64,000 bases of DNA. It comes from Bacteroidales bacterium UBA2861 (GTDB taxonomy: Bacteria; Bacteroidota; Bacteroidia; Bacteroidales; UBA932). Within the stretch, counting starts at the first letter, position 1. The number at the start of each line of letters is the position of its first letter. The notes under the pieces are model-generated. The model saw nothing but the letters and a program-made list of their open reading frames with translations, was not told the origin of the DNA and did no database searches. Positions 9,337 through 17,548 of this stretch are shown in pieces. Made by a program: the position numbers and the translations under genes. The stretch covers positions 62,001-126,000 of the forward strand of contig DEFD01000025.1 of NCBI GenBank assembly GCA_002350615.1, in the 5' to 3' direction.

Positions 9337-11270
9337 TTTCCCTCCTCCTTGTATTTGTCCATTATATGGTTCACCGACAGGAGCGCGGCAGTGCTGAGCG
9401 CAGAGGCTATGGCGCCATGCGGCTCCTGCGGAGGATCGCCGTCATAGAGTTCGCTGAACGCGCCTACGCCATGCTTGCTCAGGTCCTGATAGATGCCTTC
9501 GCAGAGCCACTCCGCTTTTTTCCAGAAGCCGGGACCGTTCAGGCGGAAGCCGAGGTCCACATAGAACTGCAGGAGCCAGGGACGGGTGCATCCCTGGTGG
9601 TAGGCAAGGTCGCGTTCCACCTGCGAGCCCTCGTAAACACCCTTGTAAGCCGGGTCACGGGGGCTTAGGGTGCGGATACCGCGGGCGGTTTCAAGTTCGG
9701 AAGCCACGGAACGGAAGATCACGGGATGCAGCTCTTCTTCTACCGGGGAATATTTCACCCAGATTGCAAGAAGCTGGTTGGGACGCATCTGCAGGTTCTG
9801 GCCCGCACCGTCCACATAATCCGCCAGCATGCCGCGCTCCGCATTCCAGAAAGTCTTCTGGTAGTTCGCTTTTATGAGGTCGCGGATCTCGCTCCATTCC
9901 TTAACGAAGGCGCTGCCTCCGCCGTATTTGGATTCCATTTCTATGGCGAAGCAGATGCTGTTGTACCAGAAAGCGTTGGTTTCCACCTGATACCCTGCGC
10001 GCTCCGTGACAGGATTGCCGTTTATGTATGCATTCATCCAGCTGAGGGCGATCCCCTCCGCCTGGGCCCACAGAAGGCCGTTGGGATGCATAGCCACTTC
10101 CCTGCGCACTCCGGGGCGATAGCTTTCGATGATTCCGCGCACCACGTTGCCGTACTTCTTCCATACTGCCCCGGGGTCGGCTCCGGATTCGATATAGGCC
10201 TGCAGGACGCTTGCAAGATACAGCGGGGCTTCCACCTGCGTGGTCCTGCGCATCAGGCGTTCCTGCTCGTCCGCCATGAGGTTGTCCAGTATTTCCTCGA
10301 AATCGGCCTTGTTGCCTCCGGCATAAAGGGTGAGGCCGGGAAGGGCGATAAGCGTCTCGCGCAGCAGGCCGGTGTACATCCAGGAGAAACCTGCGGTGAT
10401 TCTCTTGCGGCCGTTATGGGCGTTGATGAAGAGATTGGCCCAGAGCAGGAGCTGATCCCTGTAAGTGGAGATGCGTGGAGTCTTGGCGAGGGTCTCCCTG
10501 AAAAGTTTTCCGAGGCTGCGGGGATTTTCTTCGCTGAGGGATGCAGACAGCACCAGGCTCTGTCCGGGTTTCATGGTCAGGGAGAAGAAGCCGGGAACGA
10601 AAAGGTCCTCGCGGCAGTCGTAGCCTCTGCGGTATTCGTCGGAATAGGTGATTCCGTAGTACCAGGTGGGCCGGTGCGTATAGACCGATTTGGAAGATGT
10701 CTGCAGCACCAGCGAAGGGAAGGCAGGGTACATGCGGAAGGCTGCACCTCCGGAGACGGGACGGTATGAGGTATCCGCTTCGTCGTTTTTGCTCGTGAGC
10801 GAATGGATATTGCGGAAGGCAAGGAAGGGCGTGAGCTGGAGTTCCACCTCGGAAGGAGCGCTCAGCAGCTCGTACTTTATGAGTGCCTGGTCCTTGTCCG
10901 GCACCAGAAGAAGTGATTTGCGGAATAGGATTTCGCCCACCTTGTAGGTGATGGCGGGGGCGGGATCCGAATCGAAATCAACCACATATTTGTGTCCCCG
11001 CGGCTCATAGACATTCCCGTAATTATGGATGCCGAGATGGAACTGCTTTCCGTTCACCACGAAAGTCTCGTCCACGGAAGAAAGGAGCAGGAATTTGTCG
11101 CCGCCGAAGCGGTCCAGAGTGACGGACAGCAGCCCGTGATACCTGCGGGTATTGCATGCCACTATCGTCGTGTTTGCATAGGCTCCTGTTTTGCCTGCAA
11201 AGATGATTTCTCTCTTAAGCGAATAGGAGAGGTTCACGAGTTCAGCCTTGTTGAATTTCAATAATGCCAT
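9333..11270 (-). CDS. Amylo-alpha-1,6-glucosidase (glycogen debranching enzyme, GH133)
   Basis: The 645-residue product matches the bacterial/archaeal glycogen debranching enzyme family. It has an N-terminal beta domain (LKREIIFAGKTGAYANTTIV, NTRRYHGLL) and a C-terminal alpha/alpha-barrel with AGFSWMYTGLLRET, SWMNAYINGNPVTER and YHQGCTRPWLLQFYVD. It removes alpha-1,6 branch stubs. It lies ten bases after glgB and overlaps the glycogen synthase gene by four bases. No signal peptide is present, which fits intracellular glycogen turnover. Confidence 0.93.
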   Translation of the reverse strand: MALLKFNKAELVNLSYSLKREIIFAGKTGAYANTTIVACNTRRYHGLLSVTLDRFGGDKFLLLSSVDETFVVNGKQFHLGIHNYGNVYEPRGHKYVVDFDSDPAPAITYKVGEILFRKSLLLVPDKDQALIKYELLSAPSEVELQLTPFLAFRNIHSLTSKNDEADTSYRPVSGGAAFRMYPAFPSLVLQTSSKSVYTHRPTWYYGITYSDEYRRGYDCREDLFVPGFFSLTMKPGQSLVLSASLSEENPRSLGKLFRETLAKTPRISTYRDQLLLWANLFINAHNGRKRITAGFSWMYTGLLRETLIALPGLTLYAGGNKADFEEILDNLMADEQERLMRRTTQVEAPLYLASVLQAYIESGADPGAVWKKYGNVVRGIIESYRPGVRREVAMHPNGLLWAQAEGIALSWMNAYINGNPVTERAGYQVETNAFWYNSICFAIEMESKYGGGSAFVKEWSEIRDLIKANYQKTFWNAERGMLADYVDGAGQNLQMRPNQLLAIWVKYSPVEEELHPVIFRSVASELETARGIRTLSPRDPAYKGVYEGSQVERDLAYHQGCTRPWLLQFYVDLGFRLNGPGFWKKAEWLCEGIYQDLSKHGVGAFSELYDGDPPQEPHGAIASALSTAALLSVNHIMDKYKEEGK

Positions 11271-11280
11271 GACGTTTTAC

Positions 11281-13410
11281 TTAAATGTCTTTTTCTTTCC
11301 GTTCCAGCACCAGAGCGCACCTTGCAGGAAGGTACAGGCTCAGTTCGTGGTTCTGCGTGGCATGGATTTCCTCCCGCTGCAGGCGCGCAAAGCCACCAAA
11401 GCAGGGCTGGTCAGAATCGAGGACCGATACATACTCTCCTTCCGGAGCAGTAAAGGCATAATTCTCATAAGATTCTGCCGGATTGAAGTTAAATGCAAAG
11501 ATACAATTTTTCCGTAGGAAAACGAGTATTTTTTTCTCTTCGTCGCAGCGCAGCGCACTGGGCGCTTCGCTGAGGATACCCTTGTTTTTAAGAAGTTTTA
11601 TCATCGCGGCGTCGAATTCCTGCAGACCGGCATAGCGGAGTTTCGGATTGTCCGCAAGGGACCACTGCCTGCGGGCGTATTTGTAGCTCCAGCCGTTCCC
11701 TTCGCGAGGGAAGTCTATCCATTCAGGATGGCCGAATTCATTGCCCATGAAGGTCAGGTAGCCTCCGCCGGCTGTAGCCGCAGTCACCAGGCGGATCATC
11801 TTGTGCAGGGCGATGCCCCTGTCCACCAGAAGGTTCTGCGAATCCAGGGACATTCCCCAGTACATCTCCTTGTCTATGAGGCGGAATATCAGCGTCTTGT
11901 CTCCCACGAGAGCCTGGTCGTGACATTCGGCGTAACTCACGGTTTTCTCATCGTCACGCTTCCGGGTGAGTTCAAACCACATTTCACCCGGGCTCCACTG
12001 CTCGTCGGATTTCTCCTTTATCCATTTTATCCAGTGATCGGCGATGCCCATCGCCATGCGATAGTCGAAGCCTACTCCTCCGGCCTCGAAGGGAGCCGCA
12101 AGACCCGCCATGCCGCTGACGTCTTCGGCGATGGTGATGGCATCGGGGTTGATTTCATGTATGAGCATATTAGCGAGGGCGAGATAGCTCACCGCGTTCT
12201 CGTCCACGCCGGGGCCGAAATAGAGGCTGTAATCCCCGAAATCCGTACCCAGGCCGTGGTCCCAGTAGAGCATGCTGGTGACGCCGTCGAAACGGAAGCC
12301 GTCGATATGGTATTCTTCCATCCAGAACTTGCAGTTGCTCAGCAGGAAGTATTTCACCTCGTCCTTGCCGTAGTCGAAGCAGCGGGAGCCCCAAGCGGGA
12401 TGCCATCCGGCCTGTCCCTTGTAGAAATACAGGTCGTCCCTGCCGTCGAAACGGCCCAGGCCTTCAGCCTCGTTGGCGACGGAATGGGAATGGACGATGT
12501 CCATGATAACCGCTATCCCCATACCATGGGCTTCATCCACGAGGGCCTTGAATTCTTCCGGAGTGCCGAATCGTGAACTCAGCGCGAAGAAATTGCTAAC
12601 CTGATATCCGAAGGAGCCGTAATAAGGGTGCTCCTGAAGGGCCATTATCTGCAGCACATTGTAGCCGAGCCGTTTCACCCTCGGCAGCACGTCGCGGCGG
12701 AATTCCTCGAAAGTCCCGACCTTCTCCTGTTCCGTAGCCATCCCTATATGGCACTCGTAGATGAAGGGGGTTACCGGTCGGGAGACTTGCCTTGCAGGGA
12801 GTTCGCCCTTCGGGCTCACCCCACCACCTGCTTGCGCAGGCGGTCCCCCCGCTTCCGGGCCGCGGGCGGCACGTCCCTTCAAGCCAAGACTCCCACCGGC
12901 ACCCTTTCCTTCCCCAGCATCCACTTCGGAAAACTCAGGGCGGGGGTGTTTCCAGACATAGGGTACGGCAGGGTCCCAGACCTGGGCGCTGAAAACCTTC
13001 GTGACGGGATCCTGCACGACGCGCGTGACATAGGCGGGCAGCCGCTCGGCTCCGCCTCCGGTCCACTCCACGAAAAGTTTATACAATTCACCGTGACGCA
13101 TGAAGAACTGCGGAACCCGGAGTTCCCAGTTCCCCTGTCCCACAGGTTTCAGTTCCCATGCAGGAGAGCGCTTCCAATTATTGAAATCACCTATGAGGAA
13201 TATCCTGCTTGCATTCGGCGCCCACTCACGGAACACCCAGAAGTCACTTTCCTTGTGAAGACCATAATAAAGATGGTTGTTCGCAGAATCCTTCACCGCA
13301 CCGCCGGCAAGTTTCCGTCTGTCGGACAGGATATGGGCATGGCGGGCTTCAATGGCTTCCTTCCAGGGCTCCAGCCAGGGATCGCTTTCGTATATTTTCC
13401 GCATACTCAT
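11281..13410 (-). CDS. glgB: 1,4-alpha-glucan branching enzyme (GH13) with an inserted hairpin element
   Basis: The ATG at 13410 overlaps the xseB stop (ATGA), giving 709 residues. The N-terminal CBM48-like region (FWVFREWAPNASRIFLIGDFNNW) is followed by the GH13 barrel, with DIVHSHSVANE, the nucleophile in GFRFDGVTSMLYWDHG near residue 373, AEDVSG near 430 and AECHDQ near 495. The layout resembles the eukaryote-like GH13_8 branch. It creates alpha-1,6 branches in glycogen. Residues ~172-210, just before PFIYECHIGMA, are Gly/Ala/Pro-rich and encoded by a hairpin element (12780-12894). This segment looks extra to the fold but keeps the frame. Confidence 0.95.
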   Translation of the reverse strand: MSMRKIYESDPWLEPWKEAIEARHAHILSDRRKLAGGAVKDSANNHLYYGLHKESDFWVFREWAPNASRIFLIGDFNNWKRSPAWELKPVGQGNWELRVPQFFMRHGELYKLFVEWTGGGAERLPAYVTRVVQDPVTKVFSAQVWDPAVPYVWKHPRPEFSEVDAGEGKGAGGSLGLKGRAARGPEAGGPPAQAGGGVSPKGELPARQVSRPVTPFIYECHIGMATEQEKVGTFEEFRRDVLPRVKRLGYNVLQIMALQEHPYYGSFGYQVSNFFALSSRFGTPEEFKALVDEAHGMGIAVIMDIVHSHSVANEAEGLGRFDGRDDLYFYKGQAGWHPAWGSRCFDYGKDEVKYFLLSNCKFWMEEYHIDGFRFDGVTSMLYWDHGLGTDFGDYSLYFGPGVDENAVSYLALANMLIHEINPDAITIAEDVSGMAGLAAPFEAGGVGFDYRMAMGIADHWIKWIKEKSDEQWSPGEMWFELTRKRDDEKTVSYAECHDQALVGDKTLIFRLIDKEMYWGMSLDSQNLLVDRGIALHKMIRLVTAATAGGGYLTFMGNEFGHPEWIDFPREGNGWSYKYARRQWSLADNPKLRYAGLQEFDAAMIKLLKNKGILSEAPSALRCDEEKKILVFLRKNCIFAFNFNPAESYENYAFTAPEGEYVSVLDSDQPCFGGFARLQREEIHATQNHELSLYLPARCALVLERKEKDI
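12780..12894. repeat. In-frame hairpin element A inside glgB
   Basis: The 115-base element is bounded by 21-base arms (12780-12800 and 12874-12894) that are inverted copies with 18 of 21 matches. Inside are small perfect hairpins: GCCCTTCGGGC (12805-12815) and CCTGCTTGCGCAGG (12827-12840). It encodes a Gly/Pro/Ala-rich linker of about 38 residues. It has the same architecture as elements B (rnfB) and C (fmt part of the fusion gene). Confidence 0.7.
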
Positions 13411-13595
13411 TCGATTGAAGAGGTTTTTTCCCTGGCGCTGCGCAGATATTCCCGGCACGAAGCCACAAGCAGGTCAGCACGGGCGATGAGTTTATCGATG
13501 TCGTCTATTCCCGTCGCAGGATCTTCTACCTTGACGGCAATTCCCTCAAGTTCTTCCAGCGCCTTTTTATAATCAAAATCCGGTATCATAGGCAT
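13407..13595 (-). CDS. xseB: Exodeoxyribonuclease VII small subunit
   Basis: The small product (62 residues from the ATG at 13595) has the XseB signature: DYKKALEELEGIAVKVED, then DIDKLIARADLL. It forms the alpha-helical part of exonuclease VII, which degrades single-stranded DNA. The start is seven bases after the xseA stop, and the stop overlaps the glgB start (ATGA). An in-frame start a further 72 bases upstream would run into xseA and adds residues unlike the family, so I chose 13595; an ATG at 13589 is also possible. Confidence 0.88.
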   Translation of the reverse strand: MPMIPDFDYKKALEELEGIAVKVEDPATGIDDIDKLIARADLLVASCREYLRSAREKTSSIE

Positions 13596-13602
13596 AATGG
13601 TT

Positions 13603-14697
13603 TCAAAGTATTTCGGCCTCCACGGAGCCGTCGGCGAAAAGTATGCGCACACGGCTGCCTGAAGCAAGTTTCGTTGCGGAATTCAGCACCACGCCCTTTT
13701 CATCGGTCACCAGGGAATAGCCCCGTGAAAGGATGTTGCGGGGATCCGCCGCCTTGATCCGGTGCTCCAGCAGCGACACGGCATTCTCCATCGCGGACAG
13801 TTTGGCCGCTATCGCAAGGCGCAACCTGCTGCCATAGCTGCCGATGCGCTCGTCTTCCGCTTCCAGGCAGGCTATGAACTCATCGGCAAGGGCCGTGGGA
13901 GTTTTCACGGCCTCGTATGCCACCATGTCGGCGACACTGTGGTCGCGCTCGTGCCCGATAGCGGTATAGACCGGGATTCCGCAATTCGCTATCGCGACGG
14001 CAAGGCCGTAATCGTCGAAACAGGCAAGGTCCAGACGGGCTCCGCCGCCGCGGAGGATCAGCACGGCATCGTAATCTCCCCCGGTCTCCACCTGCTCAAG
14101 TGCATCGACTATGCTTGCCGGAGCGCCCTCCCCCTGCATCAGGGCGGGGAAAAGGGTCACCTTGAAACGGAAGCCTCCTTCGTTTTCATCCAGATGGGCG
14201 CAGAAATCTCCGAACCCGGCCGCATCGGAGGCGGAAATCACCGCAAGGGAATAAGGCAGCTCTGAAGGTTCAAGCCGCTTCTGCCTGTCCATCAGGCCCT
14301 CCTTCTCAAGCAGTTCTATGGTCTTGCGCTTTTCCAGCTCGGCCGCTCCGAGGGTAAATTGGGGTTCGATATCGTCGATTACCAGGGACAGTCCGTAAAT
14401 TTCGCTGTAGTTGGGCTGAACGCGGGCGAGAATCTGCATTCCTACTGCAAGTTCCCCTCCGGTGGCATCCTTGAAGGCGGCCCTGAGCAGGGCATAGACG
14501 CCTTTCCATATAACAGCCCTCGCCTTTGCGACGATGCGGCCGGACTCGCTTTGGCAGAGTTCGAGATAGCAATGGTTCTTCAACTGTATGGAAGCTATCT
14601 CCGCACGGACCCACAATTTCCCCGGCACGGCATCCTCAACTCCATCTCGGATAAGCGATTGAAGTTCCAGAAGACTTATGTCGTCGAACTCATCCAT
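13603..14697 (-). CDS. xseA: Exodeoxyribonuclease VII large subunit
   Basis: The protein from the ATG at 14697 is 364 residues. It has an N-terminal OB fold (ISLLELQSLIRDGVE, LWVRAEIASIQLKNHCYLEL) and the XseA catalytic region with LILRGGGARLDLACFDDYGLA and TAIGHERDHSVADMVA near the middle. With XseB it makes exonuclease VII. An earlier in-frame start would add residues with no family match and lies within the rnf terminator region, so MDEFDDIS was chosen. Being first in the glycogen operon seems a matter of gene order rather than shared function. Confidence 0.94.
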   Translation of the reverse strand: MDEFDDISLLELQSLIRDGVEDAVPGKLWVRAEIASIQLKNHCYLELCQSESGRIVAKARAVIWKGVYALLRAAFKDATGGELAVGMQILARVQPNYSEIYGLSLVIDDIEPQFTLGAAELEKRKTIELLEKEGLMDRQKRLEPSELPYSLAVISASDAAGFGDFCAHLDENEGGFRFKVTLFPALMQGEGAPASIVDALEQVETGGDYDAVLILRGGGARLDLACFDDYGLAVAIANCGIPVYTAIGHERDHSVADMVAYEAVKTPTALADEFIACLEAEDERIGSYGSRLRLAIAAKLSAMENAVSLLEHRIKAADPRNILSRGYSLVTDEKGVVLNSATKLASGSRVRILFADGSVEAEIL

Positions 14698-14734
14698 ACA
14701 ATCATAACTCGTTCTGCATGCAATATAATAAAAA

Positions 14735-14764
14735 AGTGGCAACAAAAGTAATTTTGCCGCCACT
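14735..14764 (-). terminator. Rho-independent terminator after rnfA
   Basis: On the minus strand a 13-base stem (AGTGGCGGCAAAA with TTTTGTTGCCACT, two G-T pairs) closes a TTAC loop and is followed by TTTTTTATT. It lies 23 bases past the rnfA stop and ends the rnf operon before xseA. Confidence 0.85.
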
Positions 14765-14786
14765 CTCTTTATTCAGTTTCCTGTAT

Positions 14787-15386
14787 CTACACGATACCGG
14801 AGAAACCAAGGAAGGCCATTGCCATGATACCTACGGTAATGAAGGCGATGGGAAGGCCCTTGAAAGGCTTGGGAACATTGCTGCCCGCGAGATGCTCACG
14901 GATGCCCGCAAAGAGCACCATGGCAAGGCCGTAACCCAGGGAAGTCGCGAATGCATATACCGTTGATTCCGCCAGATTGAGCATGTGGGCGCTGCCTCCG
15001 AAGGCGAATTCCTTGCTCACCACATTGATGGCGACGCCGAGCACGGCGCAGTTGGTGGTGATGAGCGGGAGGAAAATTCCCAGAGCCTGATAAAGCGAAG
15101 GGGAAAACTTCTTGAGCACTATTTCCACCATCTGCACCAAAGCTGCGATGACGAGGATGAAAGAAATCGTCTGCAGGAAGGTAAGATTCAGTGGAACAAG
15201 CAGATACTGATTCAGCAGATAAGTCACGACTGTTGCCAGCGTGATCACGAAGCACACGGCCATGGACATTCCCGAAGCGGTGGAAAGCTTGCTGGAAACA
15301 CCCATGAACGGGCAGATTCCGAGGAACTGCGCAAGTACGATATTATTGACGAATATCGCGGATATTATGATGAGAAAATATTCCAT
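14787..15386 (-). CDS. rnfA: Rnf electron transport complex subunit A
   Basis: The 199-residue protein has six hydrophobic segments and the RnfA signatures NNIVLAQFLGICPFMGVS and TNCAVLGVAINVV. It is homologous to RnfE (next gene) and to NqrE/NqrD. RnfA and RnfE form an inverted-topology pair in the membrane that carries electrons across it in the ferredoxin:NAD oxidoreductase. It is last in the rnfBCDGEA operon and is followed by a strong terminator. Confidence 0.96.
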   Translation of the reverse strand: MEYFLIIISAIFVNNIVLAQFLGICPFMGVSSKLSTASGMSMAVCFVITLATVVTYLLNQYLLVPLNLTFLQTISFILVIAALVQMVEIVLKKFSPSLYQALGIFLPLITTNCAVLGVAINVVSKEFAFGGSAHMLNLAESTVYAFATSLGYGLAMVLFAGIREHLAGSNVPKPFKGLPIAFITVGIMAMAFLGFSGIV

Positions 15387-15392
15387 AGTACC

Positions 15393-15980
15393 TTAGTTCT
15401 TCTTTGCAATCTTGTTGAACAATACCAGCAGGTAACCGAGCACCAGGAAGGCTCCGGGAGCCATTACGAACGCAAGGGCGCCGTCACCCGGCATGAATTT
15501 CCATCCGAACACGGCACCGCTGCCAAGGATCTCACGCACTATGCCTATCACGGTAAGAGACATGGTGAAGCCAAGGCCGATGCCGATTCCGTCGAGGGCG
15601 GAATCCAGGACTCCGTTCTTGCTCGCGAAGGCCTCGGCGCGGCCGAGGATTATGCAGTTCACCACGATGAGGGGAATGAACAGACCGAGAGTCTTGTAAA
15701 CATCGGGCGTATAGGCCTTCATGAGAAGTTCAAGCAGGGTGACGAAGGTGGCGATTACCACGATATACACCGGGATATGCACCTTGTCCGGCACCACCGG
15801 AGCAATCAGGGAAATGACTATGTTGCTGAGGATCAGCACAAACATTGTGGCAAGGCCCATTTCAAGTCCGTTCATCGCCGAGGTGGTGGTGGCAAGCGTA
15901 GGACACATGCCGAGAACCAGGACGAAGGTAGGATTCTCCTTGAAAAAGCCTTTGGTTATAAGGGAAAGTTTGTTTGCCAT
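15393..15980 (-). CDS. rnfE: Rnf electron transport complex subunit E
   Basis: The 195-residue membrane protein starts with LITKGFFKENPTFVLVLGMCPTLA, the RnfE/NqrD signature, and carries VNCIILGRAEAFAS. Six membrane segments are visible. It pairs with RnfA in the ion-pumping Rnf complex. It is separated from rnfG by two bases and from rnfA by six, so all are on one message. Confidence 0.96.
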   Translation of the reverse strand: MANKLSLITKGFFKENPTFVLVLGMCPTLATTTSAMNGLEMGLATMFVLILSNIVISLIAPVVPDKVHIPVYIVVIATFVTLLELLMKAYTPDVYKTLGLFIPLIVVNCIILGRAEAFASKNGVLDSALDGIGIGLGFTMSLTVIGIVREILGSGAVFGWKFMPGDGALAFVMAPGAFLVLGYLLVLFNKIAKKN

Positions 15981-15982
15981 GA

Positions 15983-16576
15983 TTATTCCTCCTTTTTGTT
16001 AAGAGATGCACCACTGACCGCGTCGGAATGCTGCTCCCCGCCAAGGGAAAGCACCATGTCCACGGCCTGTTTCACAGCCTTTGCGTAAGCACGTGATGTA
16101 ATCGTGGAAGCCGTGATGGCATCCACGTCGCCGTCCTTTCCCACAGTGAAAGTGCCCTTGTAGCCTTTCCACTGGGAAAGGAACTTGTCCTCGGTGCACT
16201 TCGCGCCAAGACCGGGAGTCTCGCTGTGGGAAAGCACGGATGTGTTGAATACGCTTCCGTCCGGCAGCACGCCCACCATGATCGAAGGGGGCCCGCCGAA
16301 ACCGCCTGTGACGCTCTTCACAGCATAAGCGGAAACCGCATCGCCGTTGTTCTGCACGTAATAAGCAAGGATTCCTTCGGCGTCGCTGGAAAGCTCTTCC
16401 GAAATCTCCCCGCCTTCGGGAAGTACCTTGGCTATAGCCGCGCGGGCCTCGGCCTCTGCCGCAGCCTTGATAGGTTCTTCGGTAAGGACATACACGCCTC
16501 CAAGCACCGCCGCGCAGACGAGGCAGACCGCAAAGAGGCAGAGAACCATGTTTCTGAGATTACTTTTTGCCGCCAT
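15983..16576 (-). CDS. rnfG: Rnf electron transport complex subunit G (FMN-binding)
   Basis: The 197-residue protein has one N-terminal membrane segment and a periplasmic FMN-binding domain. HSETPGLGAKC is conserved, and DAITASTITSRA near residue 155 contains the threonine expected to bind FMN covalently through phosphate, equivalent to the S(T)GATxS/T motif. It passes electrons within the Rnf complex. Spacing to rnfD and rnfE is two bases each. The C-terminus (VSGASLNKKEE) is unremarkable. Confidence 0.95.
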   Translation of the reverse strand: MAAKSNLRNMVLCLFAVCLVCAAVLGGVYVLTEEPIKAAAEAEARAAIAKVLPEGGEISEELSSDAEGILAYYVQNNGDAVSAYAVKSVTGGFGGPPSIMVGVLPDGSVFNTSVLSHSETPGLGAKCTEDKFLSQWKGYKGTFTVGKDGDVDAITASTITSRAYAKAVKQAVDMVLSLGGEQHSDAVSGASLNKKEE

Positions 16577-16578
16577 GA

Positions 16579-17544
16579 CTACTTCCTCCCGAATTTACGC
16601 TGGTGGAACGCCCTGTCGATGAGCGGAACCGCCATATTCATGATAAGGATCGCGAATGACATACCCTCCGGATAGGAACCGAAGTAACGTATCATCATCA
16701 CGATGAAACCGATGCCGAAGCCGAACACGATACCGCCGGCAGTGCTCATGGGCGAAGTGACATAATCAGTTGCCATGAAGCAGGCTCCGAGTATGACACC
16801 GCCGGTGAGAAGATTGAAGAGGGGGCCTGTATACGCCTCGGGATCGGCAAGATGGAAGATCCCGGCGATTATCGCCACAGTGGCGAAGATGCTCAGGGTT
16901 ATCCAGGGCTTGATGACTCCGCGGACAATCAGATACACCCAGCCGGCCAGCAGCGCAAGCGCGGAAATCTCACCGGCGGAACCACCGATATTGTGGAAGA
17001 GAGTTCCGAGGGACACAAGTTTGTCCGCAGCGGCGGGACCGAGAATGTTCACCTGTCCGAGCAGGGTGGCTCCGGTGAAGGCATCCGCGTTGTTGGCGAT
17101 GAAACCGGCCGGAACAGTCCAGTCAGTCATCGCGGCGGGGAAGCTCAGCAGCAGGAATACACGCCCTGTGATGGCAGGATTGAAAATATTCTGTCCGAGA
17201 CCGCCGAAGCTCATCTTCGCAACGGCTATCGCCACCGCGGCTCCTATCACCACGATCCACCAGGGTGTGGTCGGAGGCAGGTTCATTGCAAGCAGGATGC
17301 CGGTCACTACGGCGGAAAGATCCCCGATGGTGGAGGAGCTTTTCATCAGGAACTTGGTGATGGTCCACTCCAGGCAGAGACAGCTCGCGATACTGACCGC
17401 CATTATGATTATTTCGCTCCAACCGTAATAGAGGAAGGATACGATGACCGCGGGACAGAGTGCGATAATCACGTCCAGCATCAGCTTCTTCGTGCTGACG
17501 GGCGCATGGACGTGGGGATTGGGAGAAATAATATATTTATCCAT
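16579..17544 (-). CDS. rnfD: Rnf electron transport complex subunit D
   Basis: From the ATG at 17544 the product has 321 residues (ISPNPHVHAPVSTKKLMLDVI). A longer upstream extension would overlap rnfC and does not match the family. It has about nine membrane segments, AMNLPPTTPWWIVVIGAAVAI and GGLGQNIFNPAITGRVFL. The covalent FMN threonine is in AFTGATLLG near residue 150. It forms part of the membrane core that couples electron flow to Na+ or H+ export. Confidence 0.95.
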   Translation of the reverse strand: MDKYIISPNPHVHAPVSTKKLMLDVIIALCPAVIVSFLYYGWSEIIIMAVSIASCLCLEWTITKFLMKSSSTIGDLSAVVTGILLAMNLPPTTPWWIVVIGAAVAIAVAKMSFGGLGQNIFNPAITGRVFLLLSFPAAMTDWTVPAGFIANNADAFTGATLLGQVNILGPAAADKLVSLGTLFHNIGGSAGEISALALLAGWVYLIVRGVIKPWITLSIFATVAIIAGIFHLADPEAYTGPLFNLLTGGVILGACFMATDYVTSPMSTAGGIVFGFGIGFIVMMIRYFGSYPEGMSFAILIMNMAVPLIDRAFHQRKFGRK

Positions 17545-17548
17545 ATCG

